Positions 12,440 through 24,694 of a DNA stretch of 64,000 bases are shown here, one piece after another. This DNA is from Abelmoschus esculentus. Its lineage: Eukaryota > Streptophyta > Magnoliopsida > Malvales > Malvaceae. The DNA lies in NCBI GenBank assembly GCA_035048815.1, contig JAUCBN010000049.1, forward strand, positions 9,245,501 to 9,309,500, written 5' to 3'. Both the position numbers and the translations under genes were made by a program. The notes under the pieces were generated by a model. It saw nothing but the letters and a program-made list of their open reading frames with translations, was not told the DNA's origin and ran no database searches. How positions within the stretch are numbered: position 1 is the first letter of the stretch; each line of letters opens with the position of its first letter.

Positions 12440-15400
12440 ATGGAAGGCAATGATAACTCCACTTCTAAGGTATTCTTTATTTTTTTGAAATTTTAGTTTC
12501 GGATTATATCTTTTGACTTCAGAAGAAATATGTATTTGACTTATCGGTATAATTTTTTAGTTATGAAGAGAAGAAAGAAAATCTCTGACTTCATTTTCTT
12601 TACTGCTTAATTTCCTCTTTTTTTTTTTTAATTTGAGTTGTGTACTTTTATTTTTTGTATAACTGAATTCTATTACAGGGTTTGTTTATTTTTTATTGTA
12701 ACTTTGTTAGAAATTATTGATGTTTTACAATATATAAGTTTAAATAGAACTGTTATTGTTGGATTTAGAAGGGATGTTAAAAGCAAAATTCTTTCTGCGG
12801 AGTTGAAGAACAAAGTTACACGCTGAAAGGAATTATGGAAGGGAAGAACTGAAAATTTAAAGATAAAAGGGACCGAATTATTATGTTTTTATTTTTACTT
12901 TCTGGGGAGATGCAAAATGACTGATCAGATTCATTAGGATATTATTTTTCCATCTTATTTCTTCTATGAATTGTCTATTTATCTTTTGTCGTTTTGTTTG
13001 TTGTTTGATTATCATGAAATATTTGCCTTCTTATGTGAAATGGTTGCAACTAAAAATCTTTTACCTTGTTTTTTTTTGTTACTGTGTGGATTTGAAATCC
13101 CTAATTATTGGTCCATATATTGTGTAAAATATTAAGTTTGTGAATGTTGTTTTAGCAATGCATTTTTAGATTACTTTTGTGAGGGGACTATAGTGTTGTT
13201 CAATGACTTAAATCTAGAAAAAGTGTCACTATTAAGTTTTCTGCAATTCTTGACTCAATCCACAATGAATCGACACTGCTGTCATATTGCAACAGCATTT
13301 GGTGGTAAATATGTTTTGCATTTGCCTTAATTTCATGCATTGCATTTGTGTGCCTTCTTTGTTATTTTGTTGGTTTAGGGAGTGCGTTGTGGCAGTAGCC
13401 ATTATATGTTGTAGGTGTATATTCATTTTGGTATTATGGTTATATAACATTTGCATCATGTCCTTTTTTCAATTGATTTTTGTCTGTTATAGTGTTATGT
13501 AAGGCACTAGTAAGATATTACTTTCATCTATCCAAATACTTCAATGCTTTCCTAGACCTTGCAATTTTGGATTTGATATGAGTACAACTTCTAAACATGA
13601 GAAAATATGTGAATCATGACAACATACAAAAGCAATATTAACACAAACAAGTCAATCTATTTAACACTTAACGTGTCAAATTTTATATAAATATTTAACA
13701 TCTTAATCGAAATTATGATATGCAAAATAATACGAACATGACATGAATACATGGATTGCCTGGTGACTCCTGGTTTTATTAGTTCATTTTTTCATATATT
13801 TGCATGGTAGCACTTCCCAAAATAAACAAATTAAGCTTATGTTTACATTTTTCGTTTCTGATATCTTTTTTATACATCTATGTGCTAATGGCATGCAGAA
13901 ACAATTATGATTACCTTCTCCATTGACATCAGGAATGGTTGTGTGAAATGACCTATAGTTACCTCCATCCATTCATCCCCTCCTCCCTTCCCTTCTCCTT
14001 TGTTTTTAGAAATGGGGGAGGCTTTAATGTGTTCGGTCATTTAGATTAGTGTTATTGATGTATTGCTTGGTAATTTCTTTTATGGTAACAAGTACAGATT
14101 TCCATCCTCTTGTTTATTTATTTCAAGCAAGGGCTTGTCTGAAGATCTGTGACAGTCTAACTAACATGTTCATTATATACCTATTGTCTTTTTTCCAAGA
14201 TGCAGTGATTATTCATTTCATTTTACGCTATAGTTACGTCAGCATGTATCTGATAGATAGTTCTAATTTCTATTCCAGGATTACTACAAAATTTTGGAAG
14301 TGGACTATGATGCAACTGATGAGAATATCAGGTTAAATTATCGGAAGCTTGCACTGGTCAGTGTTCTCTCTCTCCACCCCCTCTTTAACCTCTCCTCATC
14401 CTTCTTGTTTTCCTTGTGGCATTGCTTCATGACCTTTCACATTTTTGTTTCATTTAAAACTTCATTTATTTTTAGACAACTGAGTTGACAAAACAGTGTT
14501 TTTGTTATGTTGTTACAGAAGTGGCATCCAGATAAGCACAAGGGTGATAGTGCTGTTACCGCAAAGTTCCAAGAGATAAACGAAGCTTACAATGGTAATT
14601 TCTTCTGCTTGGCTGGAATTAAAACTCACATTATGTTTGCCTTATGATTCTCTTGATATTTGACTGCAACTTAATCATCACCCAATCATTCTTTCTCACC
14701 CAACTATATAGAGAATGCAGTGCTGATATATTATGATCTTATCGATATATCCTTTTGCAGTGTTAATCGATCCTGAGAAACGATTTGAGTATGATTTAAC
14801 CGGAATATATGAGATTGATAAGTATACCTTACGGGTAAGAATTCACATGAGCCTATGTGGTATCATAGACTAGTAGCATCAATAATTTTTTTTAGGTTAA
14901 TTGGTTGGTGCCACCTTATAATGGTCTGGGAAACTGTAATTGTGATGCAGGAATATCTTGCCAGGTTTAAAGGAATGATTCTTACCTGCAATGGGCTTGG
15001 TATTAGTCATGCATCAACATGGTAATTCTTTTGACTGTTTTAAACTTAGTGATGATTTTAATGCCTCCTTTTTCTAAACTCCCCCTAAACTTAGTCATAC
15101 ATCAACATGGTATTCGTTATACATCACAGAAAAGGATCATTCTCGTATCCTCTTTTTACTAGAACTCCCCCTAAACTTAGGCCTTGTTTTTTTGTTGAGT
15201 TTGGCTTCTCAAATTAGCTTTTCCACCCAAAATATTGTAAAAGCAACCAAAAACACTAAACAAGGCTTCAGCTTTTGAGTGGAAAAACCTTGGTTTTCTC
15301 CCCAAACTAGCTTCTCAAACCTTGATTTTGGAAAAGCTACTTTTTTTAGCTTCTGCAAAACCTTGGTTTGGGGCCAAACCATGGTTTCCCACCACAACCA

Positions 15401-16398
15401 AAAACAAAAGCCTTAGTGATAGTTTGTTTTCTTTGTTTGGGATTTTTTTTTGGGTGGGTGGGTGGGTGGGAATTTTATTGTGTAGGATGGTTGTTTTATG
15501 TAAAACCTCACAGAAAAGGATCAATCTTGTATCTTCTTTTTACTAGAACTCTTCCTAAACTTTGTGATAATTTGTCTTTTCTCTTTGTTTGAGGGGTTGG
15601 GGGAACGTATTTTGTAGAATGAATGTTTTATGTAAAACCTCACAGAAAAAGGATCGTTCTCATATCTTCTTTTTACTAGAACTTCCGCTAAATTTCGTGA
15701 TGAGACGTTTTACACCTGGTTCAATATGTGAGGACAATGCCTTTGACACGTGGGAAAGGTTCCAACACTTTCCTACCGATGCTTATAAATAAGATAAACC
15801 CCTAGTCTAAGTGTATGATTGAAAATAATAGTGGTGTGTGACTCTAAAGCTTAGTGTTGGTGTTTGAAATAGTTTCTATGCTTGTTCTTCATTTTCCTCC
15901 CCCTTTCCGAATGCCCAAACAGACCATAATTTCCCCAAGGTTTCTTCTCTTTTGGTTGATGCCTGCTAATCCACTGGTCTCTTCATCTTTGCTATTTCGA
16001 ATTCAGTGGCTGTAACTTTTTACTGCTAGAAATTAGACCTGCTGTACATCTTGTAAAAGGCTTTTGAAGGTCCATTTGTTAGCATCTTTGGTCAATCAAG
16101 TACTGGGTTTTATGTGGATTTATATTTCAAGTTAGTTGGATGTTCAACATGCTTTTGGAGACCCATTTATTAGCATCATTCGTTGGACTACACGTTAGGA
16201 GTGTTAAGCAATGTTATTTCTCATCTACGAATTTCCTAATCTTTTATAGGTGGATTGTTCCACTTACAGTGAATTTGATTTAGATCGGATGCTTAATCGA
16301 TGCATGTTATCATCCTTGGCCGTGGTACTAATATACTTGAATGTTAATGCAGGACACAACAACTAACAGAAACAAATGAATATGCTGAAGAAGGTTAG
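12440..16398 (+). CDS. Small J-domain (DnaJ-like) co-chaperone, 6 exons
   Basis: Exons: 12440-12469, 14279-14356, 14519-14594, 14761-14834, 14951-15021 and 16353-16398. All introns are GT..AG and the joined frame is open for 124 codons. The J domain is residues 11-73, opening DYYKILEVD and carrying the HPD tripeptide at 39-41 (KWHPDK), which stimulates Hsp70 ATPase, followed by FQEINEAYNVL. There is no G/F-rich or zinc-finger region, so it is a type III J-protein. The tail (EYLARFKGMILTCNGLGI) resembles a plant family of ~120-residue J-proteins. No signal peptide or membrane segment is seen, so it is probably cytosolic or nuclear. A CAG directly before the ATG could be a 5'-UTR splice acceptor. 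The last codons run into a GT that could act as a donor, so a longer isoform is possible. Intron 5 holds a MITE and tandem repeats. Confidence 0.9.
15097..15704 (+). repeat. ~135-bp tandem repeat in intron 5, three copies
   Basis: A unit containing CACAGAAAAGGATC, CTTCTTTTTACTAGAAC and CTAAACTT(T)GTGAT occurs three times (about 15125, 15508 and 15640). The first is interrupted by the MITE at 15180-15412, the second is complete, the third is partial. Confidence 0.75.
15180..15412. mobile_element. Tourist-like (PIF/Harbinger) MITE in intron 5
   Basis: The ends are inverted: GGCCTTGTTTTTTTG at the left and the complement of GGCTTTTGTTTTTGG at the right. The flank is a TTA duplication (15177-15179 and 15413-15415). 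TIRs starting GGCCTTGTTT with TTA/TAA targets are typical of Tourist elements. The 233-bp insert is absent from the second and third tandem repeat units, which show the empty site. Confidence 0.8.
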
Positions 16399-17979
16399 CT
16401 CATGTTTTACATTTTACAAACACTGCCATGCTTGTTTTTCAGTGACTCGGAACTATTGGTGAATTTAAGATACCAATACCCGATGAGTGTCATGTGCCAT
16501 CGATTCCGATCTTTTATCTACTTGTCAAACCCGAAAATGTATGTCATCTTCTTCGTATTATTACATCTTTAATCGAAACTGGGCCTTCTCAAAGTACAAG
16601 AGATTTGTCATGGTGATGTGAGATATGTTTGAATGAGGCATGATTTAGCTTGTATGATTTTGATAGCATAACCGAATGTATAATTGAGATATAATTTAGA
16701 GGATGCCATTCTTGGTAGCTGTAATTATAGAAAATATCATTTAATAATTTATTAAGCATCGATAGCTTGCAAGCAAAGTAAACGCTTGATGATGAGAATT
16801 TTGTACTTTGAAAGCTATTGTTTCCCTTTTTAAATAATGCTAGAAAAGAAGAGTGATTTATATTTTGGTTAATTTTAAAATACCCAGAATTCCTTATTTT
16901 TTTTTGTTTATAAAATAAAAAAGAAGTAATGGTTTTGTGCGATTTGTAGCTTTTTATCATTAAAATTTAATATTAGAGTTTAAGAAATTTATGGTATTGA
17001 GTATTTTTTGGTTTATAGTTTATGATTTAAGGTTTAGAATTTAAGATTAGAGTTAAAATTTAACTTTTTAATGTTTAAACATAGAAATGGGAACTGAAAA
17101 GATAGGATTTTTGTTTCTTGTTTATTAAATATGTAATTAAGAGTGAGTGTTCGATTAAAAAAAATTTAGTTAATCGAGATGATGATTCTTATTTTATTAT
17201 TGAATTTTATTTGATTTTTTAAAGTTGAGTTTATCAAAATTTTGAGTTTTTATTTAAACTAATGATAAGCTACAACATTAATCCCTTATGTTTCATAACT
17301 GTTTGCTTTTGTTCACCGAGCTAAAAAAATAATATCGTCGTCACCTACATTGTTGATTTATAAAGTTTTCAACACTAGATGTTAAAAAACCATCAATTTG
17401 ATAACGTGGCATGTTATTAAAAGGAGTTAAATTTTAATTTGACCCTTAGATTTTAAAAGAATATTAATTTGAACCATTAACTTTGGATGAGATCATTTTA
17501 ACTCCTAATTTTTATGTTTGCTGTAATTCAATTTTCCATTTTATTTCCCATTTCTAATAGCAATTCCTTTAGTGATGCTGATTTTTGTGTTGGGTTTTAA
17601 CTGAATGAAAATTATAAAGAAAGAAAATGGAAAACAAACTCCACAAATAATAGAATTATGAGGATAATCTTATGTATGTCATGAACATTAATTAATCTTG
17701 AAATCAGTTCTTTTCCTTTCATTTAATCATGAAAATATTTTGGAATTGTCATAAAAAATAATCAGAGATTCATTTTTAACATAAAAAATTTAAATGCATA
17801 ATTTATTGTTGTCTTATTCATTTTACTTAAAAAGAACTCTAATTAATTGAATTATTTAAATTATGAATATTATTAAATATTATGTCTTTATAATACAATA
17901 TTAATTACTTGAATGGTAATCTATCTCAAAACCCCAAAATTTTTATATATCATTCACCAATTAATTGTCATTCTAATTA
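16399..17979. other. AT-rich intergenic sequence, no gene recognised
   Basis: This holds the 3' flank of the J-protein gene and AT-rich sequence before the Copia LTR. Open frames here have no recognisable motif and are not reported as genes. Confidence 0.6.
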
Positions 17980-19616
17980 TATAAAACCTATATTTGATTT
18001 TTGAAATAACAAAGTGTATAAGGACTATTTTGTAAATAAATTTTTAAGTCTATAAGTTAATTGACAAACCAAAATATTTTACTAAGCCTAAAATTAACCC
18101 ATCAATGATTTTCATAAGTGTTTTCAAAGCCAAACCGTTCATTTTTACCTAGGCATTTCAACACCTCTTTGATGTTTGGATATAGCTGGAACTTTCAAAG
18201 GCAAAATTTAAAGGCGTTTCGATACATTTTGAGTCTATGATTTTTTTGTTTCGAAACAAAAAGAAAGAGTATCGAAATAAGCGTTTCAATACAACCTTTG
18301 ATTGTTTCGATACGACCTTTGTTTTAAATTGAATATTTTTATTAAGGCGTTTCAATACAGTAACAAAGCGTTTTGGTATAGTGGGTTAAATTTATAAACA
18401 TCAGTCTTTTAATATTTTGACTGTTGCTTGTCAGTTATTGGGAACCAAAATTTAAAAGTTTGTTAACCCGTTTTGATACACCGCTATAGGTGTTCTGATA
18501 CGTGATTTTATAGTTGTAAAACGTTTCGGTACATCTCCAAGACTATTTTGATACACCCCTGTTTTAAAGTCTTCCCGTTTTCATATCGCTCGTACGCGTA
18601 TCGATACACCCCTCTTTAATGCACATAATAGCTCTTTCTATTTTAACATCATTTTGATATAGGAGTTTTGTGTATCGATACAACAGGTTGTAAAAATGTA
18701 TTTATGGTGAGAAGAAGGTGTCTCAACAGCTATATTGATGATCCCAACCACCCAAACGGTTAGAATTAACCCTTCTATAGAACGCTTGTGGGGAAACCCC
18801 TTATGGAACTCGTCCTCGAACTGCTGATACACCTTTTGCCTTTGCCTTACCCGCTACGCCCCTTTATCAGTAGCAGCTGAGGGTGTTTAAAACCTTATCC
18901 TTCAAGTGAAAAGAAAAAAGGCCTCATCTCTTCCTCTAGGGATGGAGGTAGGCCCAGCCCACGCTTGTGCGGTGGGTTGCGCTTGTACACGACCTCATAA
19001 AAAAAAGAAAGGCTTAACACTTGAAAGTCCCCTTTTCCTGAAAATTCTTTCGAATTTTCAGCATCCTTTTAAAGGTAGGGGAATCGGGGTTACTCAACTC
19101 CCCGAGCATCTGTCGCAGAGGATGGAGCGAACCTTCAAAAGTTTCAGCAACAACTATTGAACCTCATAACAAAATCCAAGCAATCAATTCAACTCCAAAG
19201 TACTTCATTGTCAAATTCTTTACACTTAGCTCATTTGATATTCATTATAATCTTTGCATTTGAGTTTGAGGAGTGTTATTCTATAATTGGGTAATATTCT
19301 TCTTGTAAGAGAAATTTTTAATTGCCAATTTCCTTTCCTTGTAACCTTGTAAGGATTAAGTCAATCTTTGGATTGAAAGATTAACTTGTTGTAACGATTA
19401 CCTCCTTAGCGTAGAAAAGGGGATGAATTCGAAGAAGTGAATTTTTTGATAATCCTTAATGGGAGCTAAGGTAGTGGATGTAGAGCTTGTTCGAAATTTG
19501 AACCATTATAAATCTCTTGTCTTAAATTTTTCAATCTTTCAAATTGCTCCTTTCAATTTTAAGAAAGCTAATTCAACCCCCTCTTGGCAAATATCGACTA
19601 TTCCAACTACTCAACA
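17980..19616 (+). repeat. Left LTR of the Copia element
   Basis: It starts TATAAAACCTATATTTG, aligning to TGTAAAACATATATTTG at 26107 (TG mutated to TA), and ends CTCAACA before the PBS. At 18140-18680 it holds about a dozen variants of GTTTCGATAC and its complement. It also has more GC-rich sequence at 18900-19110 that contains no recognised gene. Confidence 0.8.
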
Positions 19617-19633
19617 ATTTGTTTTAGAGCCTA
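19617..19633 (+). other. Degenerate tRNA-Met primer-binding site
   Basis: TTTGTTTTAGAGCC follows the LTR end and is a mutated form of the TGGTATCAGAGC site used to prime minus-strand DNA in many plant Copia elements. Confidence 0.6.
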
Positions 19634-19703
19634 ACTCTTTGGAGGATTAACACCCACAAGAGGCGATTGTTGAAGAGTGTTGATCATACACAAACTCATT
19701 GCC

Positions 19704-20920
19704 ATGGCATCTACCTCCGGACCTATATACGAGTCATAATCGATCATCAAGCCTCCTTTCTTCAATGGGGAAAACTACCCATTTTGGAAGAATCGGATGA
19801 GGCTCTTCATCAAATCTAATGACTACGTCCTTTGGGATGTGGTGGAAGATAGACCTGAAATTCCAATGAAAATCGATGAAGAAGGAAAACTAGTAGTTCC
19901 CAAAACTAGAAAAAGATGATCGAGGAAGATTGTAAGAAGCTTGAAACCAACGATAAAGCTCTCCACATGATCTTTTGTGCTCTTTTTCCTGAAATGTATG
20001 CCAAGATGTCATCTTGCACAAGTGCACAAGAAGTATGAGAGAAGTTGGAGACCACCTACGAAGGCACCAATGATGTAAAAGAGACAAAGATTGGAATCCT
20101 TAATTTGAGCTACGAGAATTTTAAAATGGAGCCGGATGAGAACATCTCCAAGATGTTTGACCAGTTCTCAGTCATTTTAAATGGTCTCAAGGGATTCGTT
20201 GAAATTATCCCCGGAGATAAGCTTGTCTAGAAGTTACTCTATTCTCTTCCCGAATCATGGGATAGAAAGAGAATCATAATCATCGAGGCAAAAAACTTGA
20301 ATACCTTGAAGCTCGATGAATTGGTGGGATCTCTCCTTACTCATGAGCTCATGAAGCAAGGGAGAGAAGAAGAAAAAAGAAGAGATGACAAAAGAGTGGA
20401 GAAGAAGAAGCAAGGAATTTCTCTAAAGGCCTCTCTACCATAAGAAGAGAGCAATACAAGTGAGGAGGATAAACTAGAAGAATTGAATATGATAGCCAAA
20501 AGGTTCATTTGACTTATGAGGTCCAACCAGAGTAGAAAATTTCAAAGAAAAAGGGACTTCAAAGGAAAGAACAAAGAAGAAGAAAAGGATCAAATCATAT
20601 GTTATGAGTGTAAGAAACCGGTACACATTCGATCGGATTGCCCTCAATACAAGAAGGGATTCGATTAGAAGAAGAAGTTGAAGGCCCACGTTGCTACTTG
20701 GAGTGATGAGGATTTATCATCCGTTGAGAAGCAAGAGATAGGAGACTTGTGTCTCATGGTCATCGAGAATAATCCTAAGCTAATTATCGATTCTTCTTGC
20801 AATGATTTTACATTTGATGAACTTCATGATGCATATGATGAATTTCAAGAAGCATATAATGAATTGATTTTGAATTTTAAGGAATCAATTTTGAAAAATA
20901 AGAAAACTATTTCGATTTAA
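19704..20920 (+). pseudogene. Copia gag, with zinc knuckle, broken by stops
   Basis: The frame begins MASTSGPIYES and includes YPFWKNRMRLFIKS, typical of UBN2-type Copia gag, then TTYEGTNDVKETKI and SLPESWDRK. A CCHC zinc knuckle lies at 20600-20641 (C-X2-C-X4-H-X4-C, with Val in place of the usual Gly before His). Stops include TGA at 20036-20038, where the family has Trp, TAG at 20228-20230, and others near 20443, 20511 and 20667. A frameshift lies near 19910. Several stops fit G-to-A or C-to-T changes, as expected from long-term cytosine methylation. Confidence 0.8.
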
Positions 20921-21359
20921 AAATTCAAAATGATTCTTCATCAAAAATTAATTTAGAGCTTGAGGAGAAGGTTTTTATTTTAAAGGATGATTTGAAATTT
21001 TTCAAAATGAAAATATTGGTTTGAAAAACCTTATTTCAAATTTAAATAAGGATCACCAAAAGGTGGTGAATAAGCTTAAAGAATCTTTTAAGATAGTTGA
21101 GAGTTCAAATTTTGAAAAGGAAAGTTCTTCAAAACCCAAATATGTGAAAAAAGTTTACAAAACCACAAACAAAGAAATTTTAAAAAGCATGATAGGTTTA
21201 GAAGATTAGGAGCATATGAGTTCCTAATGAACTTTTTGTTTCAAACAATATTCATGCCATTACATCTTGGGTTCCTAAGGAACCAAGTATTTGGGAGCTA
21301 ACTTACGTGCCCCCAAAATGGTTTGGGTACAAAAAATCAAGAACTAATCTTTGTTTGTA

Positions 21360-23650
21360 GGTTGAACATTGCTACAACGCCAAAGCTTCAAGTCAAAACA
21401 CATGGTACATTGATAGTGGATGCTTAAAGCATATGATCGGAGACAAGAGTCGATTCAAGGAGCTAGAGCTTAAAAATAGTGGAGTAGTGACATTTGATGA
21501 CAACTCCAAAGGCTATATTGAGGGTATAGACTCCATTGTAATCAATCATCTATACTCATTTAAAATGTTTTGCTTATCAAAGATCTTAAGCATAACTTGT
21601 TAAGCATTATTCAATTGTGTGATAAATGTTTTAATGTTTTCTTTGATAGATGTGAGTACAAAATAATAAAAATTAAAATAAATGAAACAATGCTCATCGT
21701 TCATCTCATAAGAAATATATATATGATGCATTTAGATGACATACATTTATCACATGCATGCTTAGTTGCTAATGATGAAAATGATGGATGGTTATAGCAT
21801 AGGAAACTTGGACATGCTAGCATAATTATTTTAGAGAAATTAATTTTCTAAGATCTAGTTAGAGGTTTACCGAAACTCAATTTTTTTTTCTAGATAAGAT
21901 TTGTGATGCATGTGCTAAGGGTAAACAAAAACTAGTTTCTTTTAAATTCATTAATGATGTTTCAACTATTAGGGTATTACAATTGACTCATATGGATCTC
22001 TTTTGGCCAATTAGGACTACTAGCTAGGATGGAAAATCTTATGCATATATTATTGTTGATGATTTTTCTAGATATACTTGGGTTCTCCTTTTAAGTACCA
22101 AGGATGAGGCTTTAGAAAAGTTTATCACATTTTAAAAAATTTCTCAAAATGACCTTGGTTAAAAGATCTCACATATTAGAAGTGTTCATGGAACCGAATT
22201 TCAAAATATATGTTTTCAAATTTTTTTTAATGAAAATTGAACTAGCCACAAATTTTTAACTTCACTCACTCCTCAACAAAATAGGGTATTTGAGAGGAAA
22301 AATAGAACTTAATAGGAAGTGGCTAGAACCATGCTTTATAATCGTGTAATGATTAGGTCAATCTTAAAGAAAACTCCTTATGAGATTTTAAAAGAAATGA
22401 AGCCTAAAATTAGTTATTTTCACCCTTTTGGGTGAAAATGTTTTATTTTGAACAATGTAAAAGACAACTTACGTAAATTTGATGCAGAAAAGTGATGAAG
22501 TAATTTTTCTTGGTTATTCTCAAAACTCTAAAACCTATCAAGTCTGTAACAAAAGAACCTTACTTGTAGAAGAATCTATTCATCTGATTTTCGATGCTAA
22601 CCTCCTTCCTAGGAAGGATTCTTGTGATGATGATACTGATGTAGGAATCATAGAAGCTATTGATGGTGGTCAATCATCAGGAGTGGAAGAACTTATAACC
22701 AAGAGAGAAGCACAAGATCATCCAATTGAATCTCTAATGGACATGACCTTTGAGGATAACAATAAGGTTTATTGTCAAGAATTTTCTAAGTTAATACAAG
22801 GTGATTTTTTTTTGAAAGAACAAGGTGAATTTGAGATGAGCATGATGGGGGAGCTCCAATTCTTTTTGAGACTCCAAATCAAGCAAAGGAAGGATGACAC
22901 CTTCATCAATTAATCAAAGTACATCAAATATATTTTCAAGAAGTTTGGCTTGGAGAATGTGAAGCTTCAAGCCAAGTCCCATTAGCTCATCAATTAAGCT
23001 TGACAAGGATGAAGGAGGTAAGTGTGTTGATTCTAAGTTTTATAGATCTATGATATGATCTTTGCTTTACCTTACCAAAAGTAGACTGTATATCATGTTT
23101 AGTGTTTGATTGTGTGTTAGGTTTCAGGATAATCTTAAAGAATCACACCTTATAGCTGTTAAGAGAATTTTTAAGTACCTTAAAAACACACCTTGTTTAG
23201 GTCTTTGGTATCCTAGATATTCCTCCATTAATCTTCATGCTTACTCAGATGTGGATTATGGGGGATGTGAGATAGATAATAAAATTACTTTTGGGACTTA
23301 TCAATTCTTAGGTAGTATGCTCGTATCTTGGTTCTCTAAGAAACAAAATAGTATAGCTCTATCTACCATCGAAGCGGAGTATATATTCTTAGGGAGTTGT
23401 TATGCTCAAGTCCTTTGGATGAAGCAACAACACTTAGATTATGAAATTAGATTTGGAATCATACCCCTTAAGTGTGATAACACTGGTGTTATATGTCTTA
23501 ATAAAAATCTCATCCAACATTCTAGAACCAAACACATAAAAACTAGACATCACTTTATTAGAAATTTGTGTCTAAAAATGATGTTCTAGAATATGTTGAC
23601 ATCTTGAACCAATTAGCGGACATCTTCACTAAGACTTTAAACAAAGAGAT
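21360..23650 (+). pseudogene. Copia pol: protease/integrase remnant and RNase H, RT core deleted
   Basis: At about 21395 HMVH-type spacing is replaced by WYIDSGCLKHM, the protease-side motif of Copia pol. It is followed by KLGHA (GAG-pre-integrase), CDACAKGKQ, VDDFSRYTWVLL and a mutated HGTEFQN integrase stretch, then NVFERKNRT. Between about 22750 and 22850 the text jumps from linker to CQEFSKLIQGD and FEMSMMGELQFFL, so most of the reverse transcriptase, including the YVDD site, is gone. RNase H is well kept (23110-23589): AYSDVDYGGCEID, LVSWFSKKQNSIALST, EAEYIFLGSC and SRTKHIKTRHHFIR. Multiple stops interrupt the frame. The element cannot encode its own polymerase. Confidence 0.85.
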
Positions 23651-24694
23651 TTTTGGACACTTAGGAGAGATTTAGATCTAACTAGTCTATCTTGACTCTT
23701 TTGTGTCTTATTTTTGTTAAAATATGCTTGAATCTTGCTGAATATAATGCCTATGTTAATTTTCATCTTGTTGCTTCTATGCATGTTTATAGGGGAAATA
23801 TGAACTTGTTTTCTCCTTATTATCATGTTCAAACATCATGTACCAACATGTAGGAGAATTAGAATTTCGTTTATTGGACATTTAATTGCCCAAAATATTG
23901 AGCCTAGCTTAGGTTTATTGAAACACTCTTAACGATTTTGATACGAACTCACGAGGATCTTTCTGAAAGTTCATCTAGCCAAACCTGTATCGAAACACCT
24001 AAAACGCATTTCGATACCCATATGTATCGATACATGTCATTGTTGTCTCGAAATAACACCTGTATCAAAACATCAATTCCTATGTTTTGAAAGGAGCGTT
24101 TCAAAATGCCTTAACGGTCGTATCAATACGTGCGATGACAAAAGTATTTTAAAGGGCTTTAATTGCTAAACCTAATCTAATTAAAACAAAACTACCCCTA
24201 CTTCAAAACCTTAGCCAATTTTTTCCTATATAAACCCCCTTAATCTCTTCAATTCTTCATACCAAACCTAAAATCAGTTGAGGGTTTTTCATAAACACGT
24301 CAAGGCTAAGGTCATATTCAATTTTGGTTCTTTGTTAACCAACAATTCATCCAAATCCATCTCAAGATAATTTTCTTAAACCTTTAATTTTTGTTTGAAT
24401 TTCTTAAAAAAATCAATATTTTTGTATATAATGTTGTTTTTATGTATGGATTTTAACAATCCTACAAAATTTTTCAAAAATCTCAATTTTCTTTATTCAA
24501 ATATTAAACCTTGTTGTATAAATTTTAAAACTATTTTCGAAGTTTTTTTTTATCAAATTTTGTTTTAATTTTTCCTTTAACTTTTTGAACATATTTTTAT
24601 TTCACAACCCTTGAGTATTGATTATTATTGGATTGAATAGGGTTAATCAATTCATATATGTTTTTGTGCCTAAAACTTAATTATGTTTAGATCA
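23651..24694 (+). other. Long spacer between pol and the third ORF
   Basis: Non-coding. At 23920-24140 it carries a second cluster of GTATCGAAAC / GTTTCGATAC variants like those of the LTR. Confidence 0.6.

Noticed and set aside
16589..16960. 123-codon open frame on minus after the J-protein gene
   Set aside because: Asn/Lys/Ser-rich translation of AT-rich 3' flank with no motif or splice context.
18906..19160. 84-codon GC-richer frame in the Copia LTR
   Set aside because: It lies wholly inside an LTR and resembles no protein; likely chance.
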